DNA of 64,000 nucleotides from Scytonema sp. UIC 10036. Lineage in GTDB: Bacteria > Cyanobacteriota > Cyanobacteriia > Cyanobacteriales > Nostocaceae. The notes under the pieces were generated by a model that was given only the letters and a program-made list of their open reading frames with translations, was not told where the DNA came from and did no database searches. A program made the translations under genes and the position numbers. The first letter of the stretch is position 1. Each line of letters begins with the position of its first letter. The DNA is taken from contig NZ_WJFC01000002.1 in the NCBI RefSeq assembly GCF_009725235.1, forward strand, positions 150,896 through 214,895, given 5' to 3'. Of the stretch, positions 27,018 through 36,623 are shown piece after piece.

Positions 27018-28436
27018 ATGCTATCCACTGAAGAACTTGCTCTTAAACAAACTGTAACCCGTCAAAACCCTTGGTTTAATCGACTAATAGCAATCATTGC
27101 TGTAATGAATTTATTTTTAGTCTTTTTTGATTTGAGTTACGTCCCTTGGCGTAACTTATACGTACTAGAAATTCCGAGCTTGACTCAGTTGTACGATCCA
27201 ATTAAAGGCATTGAACCTCATCGAGATACGCAGAATTATCTCAATAAAGTATACCAATTAGAAGAGCAGGTTTTTCATATAGGACTGCGCTCGCCTAATA
27301 CAGAAAATTTATTAGAAGAATTACGAGTTAAGAGCGATGAGATGATTAAGGATAATCCTTTTGCTGGGGCTAATAAAAGTGGTACTCTAGAAAGGATTAA
27401 GAATTTGATGCGCGATCGCATGGGGATTGAATCTGCACATCAAGCCTTTAGGTTATTTTGGAGTGAGGCGCATTTTGAGACAGCAGGTTGGCAACCAGAA
27501 ATTCAATTTTTTAAGACTCATATTCAACCTTTAATTCAAACAAACTACTATCGGAAAATTGGAATTAATGGTAAGTTTATTAATCGGTTCTGGCAGATTG
27601 ATTTACCATTTGTTGCTTTATTTTTCCTAGATTTTTTGGGTCGAACTTTCCTAAGGAGTCGCCAAGCAATTGGATTAACTTGGCAGCAAGCAATGGTAAG
27701 GCGTTGGTACGATATTTTCTTATTACTACCGTTTTGGCAGTGGTTACGAGTTATTCCTGTTATAGTTCGCCTCAACCAAGCTCATTTATTGAATCTCGAT
27801 GAGGTTCGCCAGCAAATCAACCACGAACTTGTCGCTAATTTTGCAGAGGAGTTAACTGAAATTATCGCCATCCGGTTGATTACTCAGATTCAAGAGTCAA
27901 TTCAACAAGGTAATATTATTAATTGGTTCTTACGACCACAAACACGCCATAATTATATTGATATTAATAATACCAATGAAATCAAGGCGATCGCAAGACG
28001 CCTCCTTCAGATATCAGTCTATCAAGTTGTTCCGAAAATTCAGCCAGACTTAGAAACATTACTGCATCGTAGCATTCACACAATGCTCAGTCAATCTCCT
28101 ACTTATCAACAATTACAAAAGGTGCCAGGATTCAATCAATTACCCAATCAGTTAACAGAGAAGTTAGTGACAGATATTTCTCAAACAGCATACGCTACTA
28201 TGACAATCTTATTAGAAGACCCTGAGGTAGCAGCAATATCTAATCGTTTGATTGATAATTTCAGCGCTGTATTAGAGATAGAAATTCAGAACAAACAGAA
28301 CGTTCAGGAAATTCGCTCTCTACTAATTGATTTACTAGAAGAAATCAAAATTAATTACGTTAAAGGAATTGCAGAAGGAGGAGTAGAAAAAAGTTTACAG
28401 GAAGCCACTCAGATCCGCCAAATCATTCAGCACTGA
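27018..28436 (+). CDS. Membrane protein of unknown function
   Basis: 472 residues. A hydrophobic helix at about 23-45 and two more near 195-212 and 230-252 (FLLLPFWQWLRVIPVIV) anchor it. The rest is long helical, charged and probably cytosolic, ending with acidic helices. The ATG at 27018 has no clean ribosome site nearby, though an AAGGAAGAAA is found 20-25 bp upstream. I do not recognise a named domain; proteins of this layout are conserved in filamentous cyanobacteria to my memory. It stands alone between a GT4 gene and a pentapeptide protein. Confidence 0.72.
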   Translation: MLSTEELALKQTVTRQNPWFNRLIAIIAVMNLFLVFFDLSYVPWRNLYVLEIPSLTQLYDPIKGIEPHRDTQNYLNKVYQLEEQVFHIGLRSPNTENLLEELRVKSDEMIKDNPFAGANKSGTLERIKNLMRDRMGIESAHQAFRLFWSEAHFETAGWQPEIQFFKTHIQPLIQTNYYRKIGINGKFINRFWQIDLPFVALFFLDFLGRTFLRSRQAIGLTWQQAMVRRWYDIFLLLPFWQWLRVIPVIVRLNQAHLLNLDEVRQQINHELVANFAEELTEIIAIRLITQIQESIQQGNIINWFLRPQTRHNYIDINNTNEIKAIARRLLQISVYQVVPKIQPDLETLLHRSIHTMLSQSPTYQQLQKVPGFNQLPNQLTEKLVTDISQTAYATMTILLEDPEVAAISNRLIDNFSAVLEIEIQNKQNVQEIRSLLIDLLEEIKINYVKGIAEGGVEKSLQEATQIRQIIQH

Positions 28437-28933
28437 ACCCGGATTTCTCACCACATCTGTCAAAACTTGTGCAGGGGTGCATGGGAAAGTTCTTGTACAA
28501 GTTCTTTCTCCTCAGCTCCTCAGCCCCTCAGATCCCCTCGTTCAAGCTTGTGAGAAATGCAGGTTAATCCCTTTGCCTTCGGACTTCTAGCTTCTTAATT
28601 TGCGAAGGCAACATTAGCTGGTCAATAAACGTCTCATAAGTCACATGAGTGTCTAGCTTGTAGACTCTTACAGACGGTTGCCCACAACGAGGGTATGAAA
28701 ATAATTCTTTTTCAATGCCCAATGCCCAATGCCCAATGCCCCAAACCTTATGCTAACTTATGATTTTCTAATTTATTTATTTTATTCAGTAATGAGAGTT
28801 TTTATATTATTGAGTCAAGAAGAATCAGCGTAACTTTTTTTTAAGGAGAATATCTTGCAATTTTGAGACAAATAGTATACTCTTTTCGCCTATAATCTAC
28901 GTAAATATTCGTGTTGTGAGAAATACCACCGCT
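28437..28933. other. Intergenic region with short tandem strings
   Basis: About 480 bp. It has CTCCTCAG repeats near 28510, an ATTTCTCAC/GTGAGAAAT inverted pair bracketing 28447-28560, and a short AATGCCC tandem near 28715-28740. No gene is supported. Confidence 0.45.
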
Positions 28934-30322
28934 ATGTCTGCCAGGAAAACAGACCCTTTAAAAATTTGGTTGATAGCGATCGCAGTGACGTTTAGTTTAT
29001 CGCCAATCCTTATTTGCTTGGCATTCACCAAAATGGAGGGCTTGTCAACAGAACAAAAAATAGAAACCAGAACACAAGCAATATCAACAACTGCCACCTT
29101 CTTTCTAGGATTGGCAGTGATGGTAAATGCTTACTTTGCCGCAAAACGCCTAGAAGCAAGCCGAAGAGGAGCGATCGCCGCAGAAAAAAGTAATGAAATT
29201 GAGACACAAAACACTCAACTAGCCAAAGAAAAGCTGATTGCGGAAAAATTTATGACTGCAATCACCCAGCTTGGGCATGAAAGTGTTGCCACAAGAACAG
29301 GTGCTATTTATACCTTAGAAAGAGTGGCTCGGGATTGTCCCAAAGAATACTGGACAATTATGGAGATACTGACTGCTTTTGTGCGAGAAAATTCCGTCGA
29401 GCAACACCAAAAAGTAATTTTTGAGAAAAGATTAAACCTTCGTACAGATATTCAAGCAGCGCTTACTGTTATAAGTAGGCGGGAAGCAGAAAGAGACCTT
29501 CCCAACCAAAAAATTGATTTACGGAATGCGGATATTAAAAGAGCCGATCTGCACAAAGCGAACTTGCAACAAGCAGACTTGCGGGGAGCCGATTTAAGTG
29601 AAGCAGACTTACGCTGCGCGGATTTAGCCGAGGCAGATTTGGAGAATGCAAAACTCTGCGGCTCTGTTTTGTACGAAGCCAACCTGCAATCAACAAATTT
29701 GGCAGAAGCCAATCTTTCCGGGGCAAATTTAAATCGTGCTTGGGTATGTGGGGCAAACTTACGCGCAGCCAATCTTTCAGGAACCAGTTTGCGTGGCTCG
29801 AACCTACAAGGAGCGAATCTGTATAAAGCTAATTTGTGCGGTTCCAATTTAAAAGTTGCTAACCTACAAGGGGCAAAGCTATTTCTTGCTAATTTACAAG
29901 GGGCAAAACTTGGAAAAGCCAACTTACAGGGAACGGGATTGATTGGCGCGAACCTGCAACAAGCAAACTTAAATGGCGCGAACTTGCAACAAGCAAATTT
30001 GAATGCAGCGAAACTACAGCACGCAGAAGTCTTTTTTGCCAATCTATCGGAAGCGAGTCTCCGGGAAGCCGATCTCTATGGCGCGAATCTCATGGGGACA
30101 AACTTACAAATGGCCATTCTGGATGAAGCTAATCTTTGTGGGGCAAACCTTATAGGAGCCAATCTCAGTATGACAAACTTAAGTGATGTCAAACTTGAAG
30201 GAGCTATCCTCACAGGTGTTAAAAATTTGGAACCGCATCAGATTACAGCAGCTTCTGGTGATGTGACAACTCGCCTACCAGAAAACGTCGATCTACCAAA
30301 TCATTGGACGCAAATCGGCTAA
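28934..30322 (+). CDS. Membrane-anchored pentapeptide-repeat protein
   Basis: 462 residues from ATG 28934; a GTG 18 bp upstream in the same frame is an alternative, and neither has a clear ribosome site. Two hydrophobic helices (about 10-32 and 50-75) precede a charged helix and a segment with LGHESVATRTGAIYTLERVA. From about residue 195 the protein is tandem pentapeptides of the A(D/N)Lxx type (for example ANLQQADLRGADLSEADL) for some 45 units. This folds as a right-handed quadrilateral beta-helix. Pentapeptide proteins act as protein-protein scaffolds or DNA mimics; the membrane anchor suggests a scaffold. It stands alone, with a terminator-like hairpin downstream. Confidence 0.9.
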   Translation: MSARKTDPLKIWLIAIAVTFSLSPILICLAFTKMEGLSTEQKIETRTQAISTTATFFLGLAVMVNAYFAAKRLEASRRGAIAAEKSNEIETQNTQLAKEKLIAEKFMTAITQLGHESVATRTGAIYTLERVARDCPKEYWTIMEILTAFVRENSVEQHQKVIFEKRLNLRTDIQAALTVISRREAERDLPNQKIDLRNADIKRADLHKANLQQADLRGADLSEADLRCADLAEADLENAKLCGSVLYEANLQSTNLAEANLSGANLNRAWVCGANLRAANLSGTSLRGSNLQGANLYKANLCGSNLKVANLQGAKLFLANLQGAKLGKANLQGTGLIGANLQQANLNGANLQQANLNAAKLQHAEVFFANLSEASLREADLYGANLMGTNLQMAILDEANLCGANLIGANLSMTNLSDVKLEGAILTGVKNLEPHQITAASGDVTTRLPENVDLPNHWTQIG

Positions 30323-30498
30323 TTGTCACTTTTGTTGATACTTAGTATGCTGTCTGGCGAATTTATTTGTACAAGATGTGCAACAGGGTGCGTCCCTTAT
30401 TTAAAGGATAGAGGATAAAGGATGAAAAATAGGTTGATATATGGATTGAGCCTCTTCAATTTATTAATAACATTAAAAAAATATATTCCAATTTCAAG

Positions 30499-30524
30499 CC
30501 CATCAATTCATTGATGGGTTTTAC
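30499..30524 (+). terminator. Hairpin with T-run, convergent gene ends
   Basis: CCCATCAAT and ATTGATGGG with a 2-base loop, followed by TTTTACTTT on the plus strand. It lies 177 bp after the pentapeptide gene and just before the 3' end of the convergent ABC gene. Confidence 0.65.
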
Positions 30525-30532
30525 TTTATAAA

Positions 30533-32329
30533 TCATCTCTTACCTTTGAACTGACTCATAAATAAGTCATAGTAGAATCCTTGTTTTTGCATCAGTTCGT
30601 CGTGAGAACCAGTCTCAATAATTTCACCTGCATTAAGCACCAGAATCCGATCGGCATTGCGAATTGTACTCAAACGGTGGGCAATCACAAAGCTAGTACG
30701 TCCTTGCATTAATCGATCTAAGGCTTCTTGGATCTTCTGTTCCGTTCGGGTGTCCACATTGCTAGTCGCTTCATCCAGAATGACCATGCGGGGATTTTGA
30801 ACCATCATGCGAGCAATGGTCAGTAATTGCCGTTGTCCTTGGCTTAAATTACTGCCCCGTTCCGTCAACATTGTATTGTAACCATCCGGCAGATGCAAAA
30901 TGAACTCATGAGCATTGGCTTGTTTGGTCGCCTCAATACAGTCATGCTCGGTGGCATCTAAACGGGCATAGCGCAGATTGTTCATAACTGTGTCAGAGAA
31001 CAAAAATGCTTCCTGTAACACAATGCCAATTTGCCGCCGCAGACTGTCCTGTTGGACGGTGGCAATGTTATGCCCATCAATCAAAATTTCGCCCCCATCA
31101 AGATCGTAGTACCGAGTAATCAGGTTGATGATGGTACTCTTCCCTGCTCCAGTCGGTCCGCACAAGCCAATTTTTTCGCCCGGTCTGGCTTCAAAGCTGT
31201 TGTGCTTCAGGATAGGTCTGCCTTGAATATAGCTAAAGTCTACATCGCGAGCCACTACATGACCCTGAATTGGTGGCATTTCTGGAGCGTTGGGCTGGTC
31301 TACAATGGCGGGTCGTTCATCCAAAATGCTAAAAATGCGTTCAGCTGCCGCGCTTGCAGCCAGCAAAGTATCCAGGTTATTGGCAAGACTCGCGATTGGA
31401 ATCGAGAACTGACGAGTGTATTGCAAGAAAGTTGCAACAACCCCGACATTAGCCTCTCCTCGCAAGGTCAGTAGTCCCCCCACCAGTGCTACTAGCGCCA
31501 CATCCAGGTTCGTCAACACGAGGGTAACCGGACCGCTTACTAATGCCAGCAAGCGTGCCTTTACACCTGCTACCCGAACTAGATGACTGATATCCTCAAA
31601 GGTTGCGATCGCCTCTTCCTGCCGACCGTAAGCAATTACCACCTTCTGCCCGCTGACAGTTTCTTCCAATAAGCCGTTGAGTTCACCAATCTGTTGTTGA
31701 AGATTGGCAAACACAGGTCCCGCAATCTGACTGATGAAGCCCAAAAACAGCACAATCAGTGGGGCAATTGTCAAAGTTGCGATCGCCAGTTTCCAGTTCA
31801 GTAGGAACATGGCTAAAACAAGGAAGACCAATTGCAATGTTTCGCTAACAACTGAATTCAAGCTGTTACGAAAAAATTGGGCAACCGCATCCGTATCATT
31901 GGTAACACGGCTCATTAAGTCACCAATCGGTTGGCGATCGAAGAAGTTCAGCGACAGGGTTTGCATCTGCTCAAACAAATCCTGCCGCAAACGATAGAGA
32001 GCCCTTTGTACCACGCGATTCAGCATCAGAGTTTGCCAGAGCATGGTACCGGAACTGCAAATAGCTGCGATCGCTATCCCGATTGCCAGTTGAGTGATGA
32101 CCCTGAGATCGGGAGTGCTGCTTAAATTGTTCAGCCCTACCCCCAGCCAATAGGGAATAAGCAGGTTTAACACTGTACTCAACAACAGTAACGCAATAAC
32201 TGCGGCAACCTCTAAGGCATACCGAGTGACGTAACCGAGCAACCGTCCCAACACCTTCAGACGTGGCTGGGCTGGGGGCGGGTCTCCAGCTTTGAATTTC
32301 ACCTTTCGGTGCAGCAAAGGCTTGTTCAC
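30533..32329 (-). CDS. ABC exporter half-transporter, catalytic Walker B
   Basis: 598 residues: six transmembrane helices (about 30-320) fused to an ATPase domain (about 350-598). Walker A is GPTGAGKST from Gly391. The signature is LSQGQ, unlike the canonical LSGGQ. Walker B is ILDEATSN with the catalytic glutamate, and the H-loop is IAHRLST. It overlaps the preceding half-transporter gene by 4 bp. Together they form a heterodimeric type IV exporter for drugs, lipids or peptides at the inner membrane. Its altered signature faces the partner's degenerate Walker B, so one ATP site is intact and one is not, as known in BmrCD- and TM287/288-type exporters. Substrate unknown. Confidence 0.93.
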   Translation of the reverse strand: MNKPLLHRKVKFKAGDPPPAQPRLKVLGRLLGYVTRYALEVAAVIALLLLSTVLNLLIPYWLGVGLNNLSSTPDLRVITQLAIGIAIAAICSSGTMLWQTLMLNRVVQRALYRLRQDLFEQMQTLSLNFFDRQPIGDLMSRVTNDTDAVAQFFRNSLNSVVSETLQLVFLVLAMFLLNWKLAIATLTIAPLIVLFLGFISQIAGPVFANLQQQIGELNGLLEETVSGQKVVIAYGRQEEAIATFEDISHLVRVAGVKARLLALVSGPVTLVLTNLDVALVALVGGLLTLRGEANVGVVATFLQYTRQFSIPIASLANNLDTLLAASAAAERIFSILDERPAIVDQPNAPEMPPIQGHVVARDVDFSYIQGRPILKHNSFEARPGEKIGLCGPTGAGKSTIINLITRYYDLDGGEILIDGHNIATVQQDSLRRQIGIVLQEAFLFSDTVMNNLRYARLDATEHDCIEATKQANAHEFILHLPDGYNTMLTERGSNLSQGQRQLLTIARMMVQNPRMVILDEATSNVDTRTEQKIQEALDRLMQGRTSFVIAHRLSTIRNADRILVLNAGEIIETGSHDELMQKQGFYYDLFMSQFKGKR

Positions 32330-34080
32330 GCGGCGACACCTCCCAATTGCGAATTGTAGATTTCTCGATACAGGGAACTGCTGTGAAGGAGTTGCTCGTG
32401 GTTTCCCCGGTCAACAATTTGTCCACCTTCCAGCAGGAAAATAGTGTCTGCAGTGATGACCGTACTGATTCGTTGAGCGACAAACAACATGGTGGTGTCT
32501 GCCATTAGGCTTTTCAAAGCATCTTGCACTCGCGCCTCTGTGGCCATGTCCAGAGCACTGGTGCTATCATCCAGGATGAGAATTTTAGGTTTGACGGTCA
32601 CCGCACGAGCGATCGAGAGGCGTTGCCGCTGTCCGCCTGAAAAGTTGGCTCCCCGTCGTGCCACTGTGGCATCATAGCCTTCGGGAATGGCTGACACAAA
32701 CCCGTGGGCATCTGCCGCCTTTGCTGCCTCAATCATCTCGTCTTCAGTCGCATCTGGTTTGCCATAGCAAATGTTTTCCCGCACTTTGCCACTAAACAGT
32801 ACCGACTCTTGGAGGGCTACACCCACGATTTGGTGCAGGGTTTTCAGGGGAATATCCCGCACGTCAATGCCATCGATGGTAATTCGTCCCGCCGTCACAT
32901 CGTAAAAACGAGGAATCAGGTTCACCAAGGTGGATTTGCCGGAACCTGTCGTCCCCAGGAATGCCACCGTCTGTCCCGGTTCGATTGTCAAATTGATGTT
33001 TTGTAACACGGGTCGCCCCACCCGCTCATTGTGACTGGGGTAACAGAAACTAACATCCTCAAATACAATCCGTCCTTTAACAGTCTCTGGGGTTAATCTG
33101 GCGGGAGTGGTAGGTTCGGGGATGGTGGGGATGGTATCGAGAACTTCAAACATCCGTTGGGCAGAGGCTTCTGCTGCCGTCAACTGAGGCGCGATCGCTG
33201 CCAGTATCACTAGAGGCACTAGAATGGTCACGAGGTACTGGATAAAGGCTAGCATTTCACCCACAGTCACAGCGCCCCGTTCGAAACTATACCCTCCAAC
33301 CCAAAGGACGGTTGCTGATGCTAAGTTGATGACCAAATACAAGCCCGGAGGCAGAAATGCCACATATTGCATCGGACGCAGGGTGGCTCTGCGTAAGTCT
33401 CGGTTGACGCGATCGTACCGACGATTTTCAAAGTCACTTTGCACAAAAGCTTTAACCACCCGCACCCCTGCCAGGTTTTCCTGCAACACATTGTTAAGAG
33501 CATCTAACTTCTGTTGCTGAATTTCAAAAAGTGGTCCTATTTTCACCACTAAGACAAGGAGGAGCGCCACAATCACGGGGATAACAACGAACAGAATCCA
33601 CATCAAACTGGGACTGTTTAGATAAATCAGTGCCAATGCGCCGACAAACATGACTGGAACTTGGGCTATAGATAGGATTATCAGTTGAATGGTCGTTTTG
33701 ATTGCATTGACATCGTTGGTCATTCGTACCATGAGATCGCTGGTGGGGAAACGATCTAGGTTGCCAAAGGAAAAAGTTTGAATTTTGCGGTACAGAAACA
33801 TTCGCACAGCATGGGCTGTATTTTCGGCGAACGTGACAGCATAAAAGGAATTAGCAAGGGTAAAAACCGCCGCCAACACGGCAAATAGCACCATCCAAAG
33901 CACACTTTGCACTGTGGCATCCCGATCGCCCTGGGATAAGCCCCGATCGATCAAACTCTGAGTCATCAGGGGAATGAGCAGAGTAAAAATCGTCGCGATC
34001 GCCTGCAAAATTTGTGACACCCAAAAAGACCACTCATAGCCCTTGTAAATCTTGATAAACCGTCGGACATTTGGCAACAT
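32326..34080 (-). CDS. ABC exporter half-transporter, degenerate ATP site
   Basis: 584 residues with six transmembrane helices (about 18-310) and an ATPase domain (about 335-584). Walker A is GTTGSGKST from Gly376 and the signature FSGGQRQR is canonical. Walker B is ILDDSTSALD, with Asp replacing the catalytic Glu, and the H-loop reads VAQRIST, with Gln for His. This half therefore contributes a non-hydrolysing site, while its good signature completes the partner's active site. It is the first gene of the two-gene operon; ABC partner follows with 4-bp overlap. Confidence 0.93.
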   Translation of the reverse strand: MLPNVRRFIKIYKGYEWSFWVSQILQAIATIFTLLIPLMTQSLIDRGLSQGDRDATVQSVLWMVLFAVLAAVFTLANSFYAVTFAENTAHAVRMFLYRKIQTFSFGNLDRFPTSDLMVRMTNDVNAIKTTIQLIILSIAQVPVMFVGALALIYLNSPSLMWILFVVIPVIVALLLVLVVKIGPLFEIQQQKLDALNNVLQENLAGVRVVKAFVQSDFENRRYDRVNRDLRRATLRPMQYVAFLPPGLYLVINLASATVLWVGGYSFERGAVTVGEMLAFIQYLVTILVPLVILAAIAPQLTAAEASAQRMFEVLDTIPTIPEPTTPARLTPETVKGRIVFEDVSFCYPSHNERVGRPVLQNINLTIEPGQTVAFLGTTGSGKSTLVNLIPRFYDVTAGRITIDGIDVRDIPLKTLHQIVGVALQESVLFSGKVRENICYGKPDATEDEMIEAAKAADAHGFVSAIPEGYDATVARRGANFSGGQRQRLSIARAVTVKPKILILDDSTSALDMATEARVQDALKSLMADTTMLFVAQRISTVITADTIFLLEGGQIVDRGNHEQLLHSSSLYREIYNSQLGGVAA

Positions 34081-34169
34081 AAAGCATCCTCAATTGACCA
34101 TGTTCACATCCGGCTTAACGACGGGTGGCAACATGGAAAGCGCTTGACCTTGTTTACTTTTGCCTTCTT

Positions 34170-35348
34170 TTACACTACACCTAAATTCGTATAATTATTA
34201 GAAGATTGATTTTCTGCTTCTCCATCAACCGCGACTCGATATGTTTCTACAATATGGTTAGGTAACAAGTCCCCATTTTGTGATAAAAATGACCACTCTT
34301 GTCCAACATGGACATATACTCCACCGATTTTAGTCGGAGGTACAAGTGGTATAGTATCAGCTAGGTTAACTATACGGTAACTGTTGGGAATTAGTTGACT
34401 GTGCGTTTGTGCAAACACAGGATCGCCAACTCTGGGACTCGCGTAGGTGTACAATCGTAAATTAGGTTTATGTTGGGGAAAGTTTAAAGCAATATCTATT
34501 GCTGCTAATGTTGCTAAAGCGGCTCCTAAACTATGTCCACAAATATAACAAGGAAGAAATGGATTTAGTCTTTTGATGACTTCACGTACAAGAGATTGTA
34601 AGTTGTTTCGGTAAAAAGTTGCAAAGCCTCTGTGAACTTTACCGTAGGTCTGATTGGAATTAGAGATCGGATAGTCGTCTTGAAAAGCAGTAAAATCATG
34701 AATCCACTCTACGGTTTTTTGCGTTCCTCGAAAGACGATGATGCTGTGAGTTTTAGCCAGTAGAGTAAATCCTAGATAAACGGGTACTTGACGTTTACGT
34801 TTTACAAATTCTTGGACAGTTTTGATAACGTTATTTTTAGCTATATCTGTTTTCTGTTTTAATTGGTCGTAAGAAGTTGTTGAAGAGATCTCGTCAACGG
34901 GAACCCGAACTGCAACTGTTTCTTCCACCACATCTTCTTTACCTTTAAATGTAGAAAATAGGGAATATACTTTTAACTTGTCGCTATAAGCTGGTAAAGA
35001 TTCGAGGGAACCATCATAATTTTTTTCTAAGTTCCCCTTTAAGTATTGCTGAGTAGCTAACTTACTGCACTGAATGATTAACTTAGACATTCCGCGATCG
35101 TAGTTAATTTTTGGCGGTTGAAGTTTGAGAGCAGCACGAATTTCGCGTCCCTCATTAATGGTTTTCAAATCACTAGCAAATGAGGCTTTTAATAAATCTT
35201 CAGAGTTGAGCTGTGCATCTGCTAACGTTTCTAACTTGGCTTGGCGATCGCGTGCTGCTTGAGTGCGTAAATAATCTGTAGTTACATTTGTGGCTACTCC
35301 TGTGGCGAGTCCTGCTAATAACACTTGACGACGATTGATTCTAACCAT
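34170..35348 (-). CDS. Class 3 lipase with twin-arginine signal
   Basis: 392 residues. The N-terminus MVRINRRQVLLAGLATGVA has a twin-arginine followed by a hydrophobic stretch, so it is probably exported folded by Tat. The alpha/beta-hydrolase core carries the nucleophile elbow GHSLGAALAT (Ser273), the acid in NLADTIPLV and a histidine either in YVHVGQEW or in LPNHIVETY. Class 3 (fungal-type) lipases hydrolyse acylglycerols or galactolipids. It begins 3 bp after the end of a membrane-protein gene, so they form an operon. Domain call firm; natural substrate unknown. Confidence 0.9.
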   Translation of the reverse strand: MVRINRRQVLLAGLATGVATNVTTDYLRTQAARDRQAKLETLADAQLNSEDLLKASFASDLKTINEGREIRAALKLQPPKINYDRGMSKLIIQCSKLATQQYLKGNLEKNYDGSLESLPAYSDKLKVYSLFSTFKGKEDVVEETVAVRVPVDEISSTTSYDQLKQKTDIAKNNVIKTVQEFVKRKRQVPVYLGFTLLAKTHSIIVFRGTQKTVEWIHDFTAFQDDYPISNSNQTYGKVHRGFATFYRNNLQSLVREVIKRLNPFLPCYICGHSLGAALATLAAIDIALNFPQHKPNLRLYTYASPRVGDPVFAQTHSQLIPNSYRIVNLADTIPLVPPTKIGGVYVHVGQEWSFLSQNGDLLPNHIVETYRVAVDGEAENQSSNNYTNLGVV

Positions 35349-35351
35349 AGT

Positions 35352-36206
35352 TTATCTCGCTCTCCAATGTCTTTTGCGTTGTTTTGCTGACCTGTGCAAT
35401 GCTTTTGAAAGAGCAGCTGTGTCTAGCCGATAACTACTAATGTGGTATTGATTGTTGATTTGACCCACAACCCAAGTTAGAGTAAACAAGGCTGCTGCTA
35501 GTGCTAGTCTGCCAACATAAGGTATAATTAGCCCAATACAAAACACTGTTAACCACGACATAAATGCGATTGCTAATGCCCCTAAGCTACCAAAGAACTT
35601 ACCAACAGTTGCTAAAAAATCCCAGCCTTTGGGAAAACCCCACATAGCATCAATATCCCACACCATTTTGCCAATCAAAACGCTAGTCGCTAGCAATTGC
35701 AATATTAAAAAGCCGGATATGGGGATCGCTCCAATAATGGCAGCACCAATAGCATAGTCTAGAATCAGATTCCGAATCTTGCGGTTGTAATGAATAATAA
35801 TCCGTATACCAGTAACGGCAGGTTTTAGCAAAAAACTATCAGTCAGTAATTCTCTGTCAGCATCAGCATTTTCTTGCAAAGCACTTACTGAAGGTAACTG
35901 GAATGTAGTCCGAATTTGTTCTAAAAGTCGCTGTTGTTTGGGAGTAATTCGAGCGATGTGGGCAAAAGAACAAGCTGTATTATAGACTTCTATTTGAGTA
36001 TCTCGATTCTGAATCTCCTCTAAAAGTGGTGACAAAGAAATTTTTTCAACCAGCAATCTCTCCACAGTTAGTCCTTCTGGATGTGGAGAGATTTGCTGTA
36101 ATATTTGAGCCAGCATCGCATATTGTAATGGCTGTAAGTCGTTACTTACTTGAGCTATACATACCAATATGCGAAGAACTGTCAAAGACGACTGTGAAAC
36201 AGTCAT
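35352..36206 (-). CDS. Membrane protein, possible TerB/DUF697-like
   Basis: 284 residues. The N-terminal ~110 residues are helical and acidic (LRILVCIAQVSNDLQPLQYA) and resemble TerB-like sensors in pattern only. The C-terminal half has several hydrophobic helices (about 148-190 and 198-255; AIGAAIIGAIPISGFLIL) in a DUF697-like arrangement. It ends 3 bp before the lipase start and is therefore cotranscribed with it. I cannot assign a function; a membrane helper or regulator of the lipase is inference. Confidence 0.6.
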   Translation of the reverse strand: MTVSQSSLTVLRILVCIAQVSNDLQPLQYAMLAQILQQISPHPEGLTVERLLVEKISLSPLLEEIQNRDTQIEVYNTACSFAHIARITPKQQRLLEQIRTTFQLPSVSALQENADADRELLTDSFLLKPAVTGIRIIIHYNRKIRNLILDYAIGAAIIGAIPISGFLILQLLATSVLIGKMVWDIDAMWGFPKGWDFLATVGKFFGSLGALAIAFMSWLTVFCIGLIIPYVGRLALAAALFTLTWVVGQINNQYHISSYRLDTAALSKALHRSAKQRKRHWRAR

Positions 36207-36623
36207 ATAGTTTTTGTAGTGCTTTATGGTGCTAAATATGTTTATATAATGAATAATCTAGCTACATCAAGTAGCTAATAAATTTTGTAAATAAATTTAT
36301 CACTCACATTATAGTAATGAAATTGGTTTGATGGTAGTATTATCCTTGAGTTTAATGGCAGTAGTTCTAAGTCTTTTCAAGATACACTCTCACAGGCGAT
36401 CGTCTGTGATGAGAAAATGAAAAGCGCTACTCTCTAACCCCTAGTCCCTACCCTCTACTCACTATTCTCAGGTTAGTCAGTACGGACATTCGGGAATAGC
36501 TGGGTTCATAGCAACTTCAATGTAATGGATTTCAAAAATATTGACTGTCTAGAAGAACTTGCGCCGTGTTTTCTCCCAGGGCTTCAACCAACCACTGGGT
36601 TTCCAGACTTCCTACGAGGTTTT
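36207..36623. other. Divergent intergenic region
   Basis: About 420 bp between divergent genes. It contains a TAGCTAC/GTAGCTA hairpin near 36260 and a near-palindrome TCACAGGCGATCGTCTGTGA at about 36391-36410 with HIP1 at its core, then a CCCTA-rich string. An in-frame extension upstream of 36624 (to 36525) has no ribosome site and reads poorly, so I do not include it in the next gene. Confidence 0.45.

Noticed and set aside
29452..30042. A 196-codon minus-strand frame rich in Cys, Phe, Lys and Ala
   Set aside because: It is the antisense shadow of the pentapeptide repeats; its regular pattern comes from the repeat and has no ribosome site.
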